Assembly (NCBI RefSeq): GCF_000524195.1
Contig: NW_020170492.1
Location: forward strand, 1 to 64,000
Source of the DNA: Echinococcus granulosus
Taxonomy: Eukaryota > Platyhelminthes > Cestoda > Cyclophyllidea > Taeniidae
DNA length: 64,000 bases
Direction of reading: 5' to 3'
Shown piece after piece: positions 48,601-61,000 of the stretch (position 1 is its first letter; each line of letters begins with the position of its first letter). A program made the translations under genes and the position numbers. The notes under the pieces were generated by a model. That model was not told the origin of the DNA. It made no database searches and worked only from the letters and a program-made list of their open reading frames with translations.

Positions 48601-49314
48601 GAAAATACCGTAACAAACTTCTGGAGTTAATAATATTATTCTGAGTCGAAAAGACCACACAACATTACATCATAGAATAGCAGCTGATTGGCGGCGAATA
48701 GAGCCACAAGAACCTCATTTTTAAATAACTAAATACGCGCCTTCACAACAATCCCAGACCATGGTTGAGGACTAAATATACTAAGTACGGTGGTACTGGC
48801 CGCCGGAGGCGATAAAGGCTAGTAACCTTAATCGAACAAGTTATGACTCACCGCCTCCATGGACATCGGTGTAAGGTAGGAGGAGCAATGATGGAATGTC
48901 ATCATTGTTGTCAACCAGCGATGGCAGGATTGTCGATTTGACGAAATGGCGGGGATTGCTGTGCTCAAAGTATTGCTCAATGAGAGCGTCTTTGTCCCAT
49001 TTGAAGTGGTCGAGAAGTAACCTGATGATGGTTTTGGGAAGCGTAGTAACTTGATGAACAGCATTCACCAATTCCAACATGTATTGGATCAACATATCAG
49101 GAGTAAGAGGCTTAAACGAACGAAATCAAACCATAATCTGCAGTCAACAGACAGGAATTCACGCAAAAAACATTTTGAGGCTTACAATAAACTCCGGATT
49201 TTGATACTCCAAGGCATCTTCACCGTCGACGGCCCGATAAAACTCAGTATCTATGTCATCAGAAAACTCCTCTGAATCGCTATGTGACATTAATTCGACG
49301 AAAGAATCGTCCAT
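45662..49314 (-). CDS. ARIH1: Ariadne-1 RBR E3 ubiquitin ligase
   Basis: Five exons in transcript order: 49314-49186, 49110-48852, 48290-48225, 47132-46651, 46363-45662. Phases agree and give 545 residues (human ARIH1 557). An acidic N terminus (HSDSEEFSDDIDTEF) precedes the UBA-like region (IIRLLLDHFKWDKDALIEQ). RING1 starts MVCDIC and continues GCGHFYCRTCW and CPAFKC. The IBR has WCPGVDCGH and CSNCEETFCFACGNPWH. The Rcat (RING2) has CPNCKATIEKNGGCNHMTC, whose GGCNHM cysteine (about residue 343) is the catalytic ubiquitin-carrying residue. The C-terminal Ariadne domain includes CRRTLMYTYVFAYFLEP and CEQRRRVLLQHVAEGYE. ARIH1 is activated by neddylated cullin-RING ligases and puts the first ubiquitin on their substrates. 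The acceptor of exon 4 has a poor polypyrimidine tract but the phase and alignment fit. Confidence 0.95.
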
Positions 49315-50965
49315 TTCCTTAAGTAAAACGGCAGAAAAAACAGGACCACGATAAAGCAGATCGCAGAACTTAGACACCGCTAGAATTTTCGTTAGCACTC
49401 AATCTATTGCTAAAATGTTACAGAAACAATTTAGTAAGTTAGGAATAGTTTGCTGAGCTTAAAGCGAGGCTTTTATTTAAATGTGTCAAGCAAAAAAACA
49501 CCACTACAAATGTTTTAAAGGGAAACGAGGCCGAAATGCAGATAAAATCATGCGTCTTCGGAGTTAGCCACTTAAGGAAAGTTTGTTAGGAGAGAAAAGC
49601 AACAGGAAAACGATTTCATAATGAAAGCAGGCCTGAAAACTTTCGTAAACAGATGGCATATAAAAATCCACCGGCTACCACGAATAACACAAGATACAAA
49701 CAGAAACGACCATCAACACCCCAAATGAAGTCAAAAATTGAATGAGCGGCTATCAGTAAAACTCGACCTGCGCGCACCAATTAAAATGGAGGGCAAAGAA
49801 CAATGCACACTAGATCCAAAATCTAAAGATGCCGTGCTTATATTGATGCAATCCTATACTGCGGAACGGACGCTTTATCCAAAATCAGAAGGAAATCATG
49901 CTTTACGAAAAGCAATGTTTTCCTAAACAATCGCACCTATTATGAAATATGCACATGTGTGTGCCTGCATTTATCGTGCATTATGATTTGTCCTATAGAA
50001 GGAATATTTAAGGTCTTACAATTAGACATTTTTGCGAAACATCATCCCGGATGTTACCACTTTAGGCATGCCCCTAATGTTCACGCCATGCCTTCATAAT
50101 TACATTCAAATTCTAGCAAAAACACATTTATCCACAAAACATGAGGTGTGGTCTATAATGTAACATAACAAAAAACTCATTTGGATTAGTTAGATAGATC
50201 CGGTTTTGATTTATTAATTTTAGTTCTCTTTGCATGTGAGAGGAAGTTTGTTTGTTCCATGAGTCAACCAACAACATACAAATTTTCGGTGAAATATCAT
50301 CACACGAAGATAAATAATGATATCGAAGCATTAAACTACCTCCCAATTCATGTTGTGTAAAATCCTGCTGCTTTTTTGTTGCACCCCACACTTTTCGGAA
50401 ATCGACAAGAGTCAAAATAATAGGACAGAATGTGCAGTTTTGGCGCGTATGAGAGCTAGATGTTGCTGACACAGCCCAAAGACCAGTCCTCGCATCTGAA
50501 TTACGACGGCGCAGAATTAAGCCTTGCGGACAGAAGGAAAAGTCTAGAGGAAAGTTAATATTTTGCATATTCGCCTGTAAACTGAGTCTTTTTGGACCAG
50601 AAATAAGCTTTAAAATATCACCTTATCACATTTACCAACCTGTTACATTACCTCCTTCGTGTCCAACTTCAAACATCAGGACAATGGTAGTAAGTGGCTT
50701 GACTTGCTGTCTACAAAACATTACTATGTTTAAGGACCACAGATGCCTATTTCGAGCAAAAACGGTTCATTTTGACATAATTTGCGTTTTTCATTTCTTC
50801 TCAGACAGGCTAAGTAAAAATCCATAGGAGTTGGGGCGTCTTTTGAAAGCTGGTTTAAGGTTTGCATTACCAAGGAGCTTAGCTGTATGCTCCAAAGAAT
50901 GGGCGTCGATGCGTATATATTTAATTTGATAACCCAATACAAATTGCAATGGATGAAGTTGTATT
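49315..50965. other. Region upstream of ariadne-1
   Basis: On the minus strand a TTTTACTTAAG acceptor lies three bases before the ariadne start. The rest is AT-rich with no recognised gene. The open frames at 49738-49926 and 50128-50568 show no family features. Confidence 0.45.
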
Positions 50966-51161
50966 GTAGCGCCTCGAGGCTGCCCTGGAGACGAAAGAAG
51001 ACACAATACTAGGGCAAAATATGTATTCAGCACAGAGAAGGTATTTGGGCTTTTGGCATGGCCCGAAGGTCAGCCAAAGCCAGCGAGGTAAAAGAAGGCT
51101 AATTCAAAGTGCAAAAGTAGCGCCTCACCAATACCGAGGGATAAACCACCATCGTATTACA
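50966..51161 (-). mobile_element. Solo LTR with 4-base target duplication
   Basis: 196 bases. Read on the plus strand it starts TGTAGCGCCTCG and ends ATCGTATTACA, the reverse complement of the LTR ends at 36337 and 2500. It is flanked on both sides by GTAT (50962-50965 and 51162-51165), a perfect 4-base duplication that fixes both LTR boundaries. No internal region is present, so it arose by recombination between two LTRs or by loss of the rest. TG...CA ends and a 4-base duplication fit an LTR-retrotransposon integrase. Confidence 0.88.
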
Positions 51162-52030
51162 GTATCATGCGGCATACTTTTAATTTGATACGTAGGACAG
51201 GAATCGTAGATCACCTCTTCCCCGGCCCTCATACGCCTAGAACATCCAGGTTTACTCGGTTTTGATATGTTTATTGGGATAAGTAAATAGAGCGAGCAAG
51301 TACAAATTTGGGGCCGTAGACGCGAATCCCTTCTTTAAATTGCAGGTCGTTGACTCCTCTGTCACGAGGTCCGATTCGTATACCTACCTCCTCTCTGAAA
51401 GGGACTTTGAAACAGCATAAGCAGTGCAGACATCAGTGTATCTTTGGGAGACCCACGTGCAATAAAGCGTATGTTGTACATATTTGTAATATGAGAAATT
51501 ATCTTTTTATTTTACTTACGTTTCAGAATCAAATGGGTTCTCGGTGACCTTTTACCATCATTGCTACTAATTTGCCCCTGCATTCAAGCCTTTATACAAG
51601 TAGTACGATTTGAATAAGATGAACCTGCAAATAATTCATCATTTTTTAATATGCCATGAAAATAACAATCGTTGGCCTGGTTAATTCAAAATGCTAGTTT
51701 AGCCCGGCCCTTGCATTTTCATATTTGAGGATACTAGCCCGACGGACCAATGTGTGATCGCTGTAGGTTCCCCATAGTAGACGTGTTATTTTTTGCACTG
51801 TGCTAATTCACAATATTCGGAACATCCAAAAGGATACCCATTTTTTTTAAAAGCTGGTGAATATCGTCGAACATATTAGCATGCAATATTTTGATTGTTT
51901 TGTTAAGTCGCAATTTGTATGCCACAGTCCATTTGCATAGGTCTTATTTTGCTGAGAGGTACGCTTCAATGCAGAATTTAGTATTTTTTTCAGCTAAAAG
52001 TTCTAATGCCTATTTGTTTGCGAACACAGT
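51162..52030. other. Region upstream of ZYG11B
   Basis: No exon is recognised. Pyrimidine-rich tracts ending in CAG occur near 51994 and at 52029, the latter one base before the start codon. Confidence 0.4.
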
Positions 52031-55000
52031 ATGTATTATCTACTGACGCTTTGTGGTGGTGATTTTTCTACATTAGACGCGGTTCCTTCATTGGAAGATA
52101 CATGCGTTCGATGGATAACTAAAAATCTGCACTACGTAATCACAAGGTGTTCAGACTGCAGTGAGCCTAAGTATGTTTGGCGTTTTCCTCATCCCAACTG
52201 CCGAATCGTGGCACGACCGGCTGAGAAAATTCTCCTGAAATTGTGCAAGAGGCAAATTTTGCGGGACGAATACCTTAGTCTTTTCTCTATAAAGTACGTT
52301 GACTTGGTCTCGCCTGTACTACGTGACGTCTCTGTCAATCCATCCACATTGCGTGTTCTGCGTGACTTTAAGCTTTACAATTTGACTGCGACCAGTCTGA
52401 AGCAAACAAATCTTAATAGCCTCATCAGTTGCTTGAGTGAGGCTTCGGCAGATAACCTGGTGTCACTTAATGTTTCGAATACTACCATTGAGGAGAATAA
52501 GCTGCCTGTGATCATCTCTCTGGGGCGTCTTAAAAACCTCCAAGCCCTCAATGTCAGCCGCACTAAATTCACCACAGAGTGTCTACAAAACGCGGTCAAA
52601 CTACTTCCCCGACTTCAATACCTTAACATTTCGCGGACAAATATTAATAATATAACCTCTCTGTTGGATCTGAGAGGCACTCTCATGGGTCTCATCATGC
52701 ACAAACTCAACCTGGACAGTAGGCAAGTACTCGAGCGCGTCCTGTTGACAGTGTTTGAACTGAGGGAGTTGCGAGTGCTTGATGTCTCCTCAGCTTCGGA
52801 TAGGGACAAACCGCGTCTCCCCATCGTCAGTCGCTTATGTGCACCTGGGACCCTTCCGCATCTGACTCACCTCGATATTTGTGGAAACCAGTTCAGTTTG
52901 AAACTCAGTGATGTTAGGTTAGTTAAAACTCACCGAATTTGAATTTGACGTGAACTACTTATTGATATAAGGTTCATTGAAACGTAATTCTATGAGTTTC
53001 GATTGCGCATTTTTCAAGGAAGGCAAGATAATAATTTCCAAACTGAAATCTACCCCGGACTAGTTTTTTGACGCCTAGCATAAAGTGGTATTTTTGTAGA
53101 ATCACACTTCCCTAGGATATATTCGGGTATTAGCTTTCTCCCCTTTAGCTCTTTAAAAGCCATATTACAATTTGAACCTATTTTTAACTAACCGGTGGCA
53201 TGAAAATAGGAAATATTGTAGCCTTACACAAGTTTTCTCTAAGTCCCCTGCAAACATTTGTCGGCACTGTAAATTTGTTAAGATGGTACGTAAACTTAGA
53301 ACTTGTCGTTCACTGTGTTTAGGGACACGAGACCGCTATATTTGTTAGGAAAATTCAAAGGCCAGCCATTTGTTGTTTTGATTTAATCAAATTCAAGGAC
53401 GCAAGTGAGTTTTATAGATCAATGGATGTGGTAGTCGATTAATTTTAATCCGATTTGTCCGGCAGATGTCCGTGCATCCCTTTTGTGAAGCTGAAATACA
53501 GCAGCCACTTTATCAGATCTGATAATCTGAGTATTCATTACACTTAATCACTGGTGCATCTCATTGATCAGCGTATTACATATTATGTCAAATCAATCTG
53601 CTCCGACCTACACCGGAACTCTGCATCACGGCTCCATCTTAAATCAAAACCTTCATAGGCCCTAAACACTGATTTTTTTACTAGGAACTTTATCGTGAAT
53701 CACCCGAATTTGGAGTTCCTCGGTCTCGCAGCATGGCCCTCCCGCCAAAATCACGAACTGGAGGGTATCTACCAGCTTTCTTTGAAATATCCACACATCA
53801 CGGTTAGTTTTACCACTTTCAAGACTCGATTTTGTTCCTCCCTTCATAGTTCTGAGCTAAGGCGTAATTTATCCGTATTTTTTCTAGTTCCTCAGTGTGA
53901 ATCGTAGCTATAGATTTCTTCATACTTTGCTATGTTTTTGGTTATTTGTTCTCCTACCCTTCAAGCCTCTAAGGCCTTGCACTCGTATTCTATTTATAGT
54001 CATTATTTGCAGTTTTTCTGACAAAGTGGTTTCATCTCCAATATTGTGAAAATCTCATTATTTTGAATTGATTAATGCGCTCATAAGATGTAAATAGTTA
54101 CTGTTCTATAGCTATCGAGTCCTTTTGGGTTTTGACGACTTTAGTAGTTATTTCAGAATTTAACCGAATGGCTCGGCCTCATGGATACAAAAGTTTAGCC
54201 GCAATTACCGTACAATGCGTATTATAAGATTTACTTTCAGGTTTCTCTCTTACCATTTTGATTCTCTACTTGCTTATCCTTTATTTGATGCAAAATACAG
54301 GTGTGGCGAATAGGGGCGGATGGAATTTTCCTAAAGTTTTTTTGATAAATATGTAAATTTTCGAATGAGAAATTTTCCTTGGCCATAGTGGAGAAAACTG
54401 GCATTTTTAAAAAATACTCCTGTTTTAAAATGTGCCCTTTACTGGAGAATATTGTTTCCCCATCGTACGTATCGTTAATCCTATCCCATACACATTTTTT
54501 TGCCCAGATGCTTGGTGACCGAGGCGAAACACCGCTTTTGAACACATTGATGAGGAACAAGGATCGTCGAATTTACCTTCAGAACGCATTTCACAACATT
54601 TTTGAAGAGACCATCTCTCGAGAATGGCTAAATCCCGATCTTCTGGCCGTATGTTATGCTATCTCATCCTTTCTTAAAAACCATTTAATAGAAGACTTTG
54701 TTTACCATTGAATAACTGGCAATTTTGTCATTTATCATAATGCTTGTATTACTAGCAAAGTAAGCGAACATCGCGATGTAGGAATCGTGTATCCTCGCAT
54801 CTTTCGATCAACAAGCAGTTTCGACAAACATGCAAACACGGGCTTAACTTGATAATGATTTTCTGAACTACACTTTTTTGAAAAAGGATTCTTTAATTTG
54901 GCTAATTTCGACTTAAAATCGAATCATTCATCATATTATAGTGAATAAAATATGCTTGTAGAAGCGTAATTTAAATCAGCACAAACCTTCGTAGTACCTG

Positions 55001-58000
55001 CTTCTGTATATGCAACCGTAATTTATCTGTTCCTGTTTTAATGGTTTTCCTTTGAATATCTTTCAAGCAACTGTCGCCATTAAGCTTCTGATTTAGATGA
55101 ATCTTTAATTCACTGCCTCAGTCCGATTGCCATAATTAACCTAATAATGAAATGTTTAAAGAAGTATACAACTTGCTCCAACGGTTTGTTTCTGGTGGCT
55201 TTTGTAAAAAAAAATGTGGTTTAGTGCTTTGATAAAATGTGATATTGCAAAATTCGGAATGCTTTATTGGAATTGAGCTATCTGTCTTTCGCACCTTCAA
55301 GAACCCGTAAAGTTATTGCCGAGTTTCCTTAGTTTTGGATGATTCGTATTTTATGGGATTGAGTTAAAATTCGGTAACTTACAGGGGCGGCACACGGTCG
55401 TCCTTCACAACCAATTGTATGTGAGCTTATTTTTGCCGAATATTCAGTCCCTAAAGAGCTTTTTAGCGAATTCTGTGCTATCTTGTGATCAATTGTGTCT
55501 ATATGGGCTTGGTAATGGAATTATTCTATTCACCCAAACTTAAGCATTTCCAAAAATATCCATTCTGATGTTGAAACCAACTACTATGGCATTTAGTGAA
55601 AACAGTTAGCGTATCTTTTCGTTGTCACGTTTTCAGTTTCGCTTTACCTTTCAAATGCCACTTGTCTGACCGCTAATTTCTTTCCAGTAGCTAAAATCTG
55701 CATCACCGCCTTGATAGCGCTTCTGTGATAGAGTGCTTTAATATCGATACCTTGAGAAAGCTTTCTTTAATTTTGAAATTTAAGTGCCCGAAATGTCATA
55801 AGGTATGCTAAACGATCGTTCTAATTTGCAAGATACTAATAACTGAGCTACATATTAAAGTAGATTACTTTTCAACTTCGCTTTGTTTGCTCTTAAATCT
55901 ACTACTCCGTTTAAAGTCGCCTTGATTGAGTAATTCCATTGATTCAATTTTTATCATGTTCACAGGCATAATAGTTATTCCGTTTTGAATGTGTGCTCGA
56001 AAGCTGGGTGGCTATTATTCGAAATAAAATGTGGCAAATAAGTAGTTTGTGATTCCTCTTCGTTGCAGCTTTTTAAACTATTAGATGTCACTGTCAACAT
56101 GAAAAACCCTTTAACTTAATTATTTCACACGCTTTTTGTCTCAGTAATATTCAAAATGATTGAGCTACTACTTTGAAGGCATAGTTCGACCGCTCCATTA
56201 ATTTCCATCCAACAGTCGAATTTCCGCCAATACTTAAAATGTTAGTTTCTCTTAAGCTAAAGTAAGATACTATTTTCATCCATAAGCCAATTCGCCCTAT
56301 CACTGTCCTCCGCTACCCAGTTAGTGAGATGGCTATGTTTATCCTTTTGACTTTCGTGTTCAAGTGCATGGGTATTGTGGATTTTCATGTACCCAGATCG
56401 GCCTACGTATTCCTCTTGCATAACATGAAAACAACATTTTTGCTCCCATAGGCCGTGTTGCGGGTGATGAGACTGCACATGAACAAGCAGGATATGATTC
56501 TGGCGGGTACGGCCGTGGTCTACAACCTAACTCGAGGCGAGCAGTCAGCTCATTTACCATTAGAGCTGCTCAACCGAGCTGTCAGCATCACTCTCATGTC
56601 TATTGAACACCACCAGGGACAGGTGCAGCTGTTAAAGAACTGCTTTCTTACTTTATGCAGCGACAACGTCCTTCATAGGGCTGTAAGCCGGATCTCTACC
56701 AGCATTACTTCTGCCTTTGTGAGTTATCAAGTTTTGTTGCTTCCTTTTTCATTGTAGCAATTCAGCTGCAAGCGCTGCTGCGAATTAGTTTTCAAAAGTC
56801 TCATAAAATTCAACGATATCCACATGAAACGCATGGGCGTAGCGATTATTTCCATCTTGGCTGCTGAAGTAAGTTTCGAACGTTTTTCTTTCATAGTTTG
56901 AAAATGCTTTAGCCCATTTTTTCTTGATAACCTGCTTTTTCTATCTTGGGTATCGCCAACTTTGTTTCATCTAAAAAGTGTGTTGTTTTTCTCGTAGATA
57001 GTTAACTCGTGTAAATTGGATTTTGTCGACTTTAAATACAACAGTTTGAGTAAATTTGTAGGTTTTAAAGTTTCTTGAAGTTATGAAAAGGCGTTTTTTG
57101 AGAACTTATATGTTATGGGATTGTTTTCTCTCGGCGCTAATTTCTACTCCTTAGGGAGCCTTTGAAAATAGCTGCTTTCATGTGAGAAACTGGATGTTTT
57201 AGGCTGGAATGGGCGCTAAATTGAGTGCATTCGGTCCCTTAATCAACAATAAATGGTGAATAAATGAATCTTCAGGGAAACTATTTGAATTTATTTCTTA
57301 ACGCAATAATTTTAATCCTTTTTTTATTAATTTGAAGTTTAGGGATTGTAAAGAATTTAAATTTGTAAGATTGGCCTCGGAAATTCACTTGGTAACTGGC
57401 AGATCTTTTGAATCTTATTCTTCTTTATAATGAAATATTTTTGCAGTCACATTGTTTTAAGGCCCGAACCCCAGTTTACATGCATGTAACATGCAACGAT
57501 ACTCAATGTCAAAGGTACCTAAATGTTTTAACTATCAAAAGTACCGGCGTCCCTCTTAAATTATTTTAGGATCTTCTAAACTCCGGCGTTATAGCGTATT
57601 TCGGGATTCAGACTAGTGGCACCGTGTATTTTGCCCGGTAACTTTTCAAAAAAAATGCGGTCAGTCGATTTTGCTAACTGGAATCTAGGATCGGAGTTCA
57701 ATGAAATTGACGGTCCTCTAAGCCTGAAAATGACTGATGATTAACTCTTTGCAGATCCCTACCGCCGATTTGCGCGAGATCTCCTCCGACCACAAGCGTC
57801 TCCAGCAGCTGTTAATGTACGTGGTGGAGAAGTGCCTCCTCCAACGCGATGTGGACGCATTGCTGGCCGAGTCGCACGACAATATGCTGGATTACCTAGG
57901 CCACGCCGAGGTGGCTCTTGAGGGCTCGCCCGTCTACGACACCACCCTCCGCTTTACGCTCTCCGCTCTTTGGAACCTTACCGATGAGTGTCCCGAGGCC

Positions 58001-61000
58001 TGCCAGGCCTTCGTTAAGGTTGGCGGTCTCCTTATCTACGCAAAGGTTCTCAAGGTTGGTTCATTATCCTCCCTTTGAATTGTTTGAAAATTCCTCTTTT
58101 TTGTTTGGGATCCTTACAAATGCTTTCTCTTAAGCAATAAATGAGACGCCTTTAAAGTGTGGAATCTTTATTAATAAGATCTGGGAGGGCAAACCCGTAT
58201 TTCACCTAATATTATTCCTTTGATATTCACAGAAAATGGCCAATGAGGAGGAAGACTTTAAGAATCACGTTTATACCAAGTGCCTCGGCTTATTGGTAAG
58301 TTGATTTCATTGTAGCTGCGAATTTAGGGTTTATACCCATCGCCTTACTTTCTCCGCTTTCAGAATAATGTGGCTGAAGTATCTTCTACTAAGAATACTC
58401 TGCTCATTGAACCGCTGATGGACTTCTTCAAGTATGTTTCGGACCACGAATTCTACTATTTTGAAGATTGTCACTTCATTTTAAGTTATATTCTAACTTA
58501 TTGGTGTGGCTTCGGTCTAAAACCTTTTGCTGTTTGATGGTAGAAATCGTAGCTTTTTCAGAAAACGTTATTTTATCCACATTTTTGTGCTTTATGTTTT
58601 ATGGGGTGCTGACCCTGTGAGTGCCTCTTCCAAAATTAATTGTTATTAATGGGCCAAATTATTTCTTGGTTTTATTTTTGCTAATTGCCTTTTTCTTCGC
58701 TTTTCTTCCTATTAGTAAAATGCTAAGTCACTCAAGTATTCAGATCAGCTACTTCGCCGCAGGAATTGTCTCTCATCTCGCCTGTCTTCCTGATGATGTG
58801 TGGATCTCTGCTCTGCAGTATAACAAAGCTGAATTCATTCGAGTGTTGGTGAGTTGCCTCTCCATATTCATTAAGTCATTAATATTTTCTAAGTTGCAAC
58901 TACTGCTTAATTGTAAACATGTCTCGAACATGCATTACATTTTAATCCGCTGTTAAACGTGTAGCACATTTTTCAAACAAAATGTCAGAGTCGAATTTAA
59001 TAAATTACATTCGTGAAAGCACTTATTTACACTGCTTCAAAATATTAGGTCGTTGAAGATAGCTGCACTTTTTAAATTCTTGTTTGTTTGACATGTTGAA
59101 TGAACGAAATGTTGTTTCTCGGTAATTTGACCTTTTCGTCATTTTGTTTGAATATTGTATTAAAAAGTTTCCGATTTTATGGGAGTTTTGGTCTATGAAA
59201 TCACCCTGTTTGCAGATAAAGCAATATGTAAAAACGTCAAAAGTCTATTTTTTTCATGATAAGTGCCCTGATGGAGGATATATATCTACTGTTGTATCAC
59301 AGCAATTGTTATGTGCATTTCAAGCTATTCGCGTCTCTGAATTAGCCCACCTTAGGTTCATAATAAAACTTACAATAACACCTGAGGATTTGTCTTTGCC
59401 CCCACTTAAGAGCTAAATCTTACTCCACTGGTAACTAGTGCCGCTTCATGCTTTGGGATAGTCCCCATGAATGTCTCTTATTTCACTTGTCAATGCAATT
59501 CAGACAGTATTCATTTGAAATGCTGCGCACATCATTACTATTTAGCGTTGTTTACCTAGGTTTCTCAACAAAAATGTGTTTTGATATCCACTAGGTCTGT
59601 GATTTCTTAGAACTATGGTTTACATAAATGTACTTGGAACAGTACGAATCTAATGTGGTCCATTTTCACCACAGTCTCCGTTTTGCTGTCCTGGCGAGCT
59701 AGTCTGACGAAACAGTAAGGAACTGAAACATTAAGATAACTGTATTGAACCCCATTTTCCTGTTATGAACATCTGATTTGCGTAAAGCATTTTTTGCATT
59801 AGAAACTTATGCCACATCCCGAATACCAGTCTTTTAGATTGCATTTAACCTCTTAATTAACTCAGCTTTCATTTCTTAAAAGTCTTTTCGTTATGGAAGT
59901 TAATTAATTGAGTAAATTGGCGAAATCACGGCCCACTTAAAGTTTGCACCACTACGGCTAAAATTAATTCAGTTTGGATGTTTCGACCCCGAGAAGACTA
60001 TAACTCTATACCATAAATCCTACCTTGGAATTGAGGAATGTTCCTAAAACCATTAAGGTTGTTATTTGGTTGTTCAGTCAATACTTGGCACTACCTAATA
60101 ACCAAATTTTCCTAATTCATATTAAAAGGTTGTCGGTAATCGGTTAAAACCACCTCTTTGTTTGACTTATTAGGAAATTCTTCCACATAGCATATTTGAG
60201 CTCCTAGAAATGTGCGTTTTATGTTGGGAACCGGATTTACTCCCAAAATTAACTGACCCAGAAGGTGAAGTTGGTTACTTCTCTAAGTACTAAACCGACT
60301 TTGAATCTCCTTCTTATGAACAATATTTTGACACCCATTAGGATGCCATTATCTCAGAAACCATAGGATTTACCTATAGCTTGAGCTAGTAGCGCTGTAA
60401 ATTGGAAGTTCAGCAGGCCTTTTGATTCGTTATTAAAGTGGCTTCTCCGTCTTCTAGGGTGAGGCTGTGTGCAAATGGACGCCACCGCAGAATGAAATGG
60501 TCGCCTATCGTTCTTTCCATCCCTTCCAATCGCTCATCCTTGACTCCAACAGTCGACTTGAGATTCACCTCTGGGCTGTCTGGGCCATTCACCACATTCT
60601 CACTAAAAAAAGTAGGTCAGAATTTACCCCATTTCTCCTTCGTCGATTTTTTCTTTCACATCAGTAAAGCCTCATCTGTTGCTGTTGTGTGCCTGAAATA
60701 TGCAAGTGTACTCGCAATGGAAAGTGGCGGCCAAGCTTCTTTCATACTTTGCCGCACTTGATGGTTTTATCCGTCGGAGTTATCTTGATTTAACCTTCTA
60801 TTGTAGCGATTTTGAAGAAGTGTGAAATTCCGCAATTAAATGCTGCAAACATTCATTACCACAGTTGGTTTTGTTGCTATGGTGACAAAAATTGGTCCTA
60901 TTTGCCGTACGCATAGAAAACCGTCACCTGTTTATTGCTTTGCACAACCGCGAAGTGTTTGTTAGTGTATAACTAGATGGTAATCACTTCCATTTAACAT

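Noticed and set aside
50128..50568. 146-codon minus-strand open frame
   Set aside because: No recognisable family or motif, and no neighbouring exon could be joined to it.
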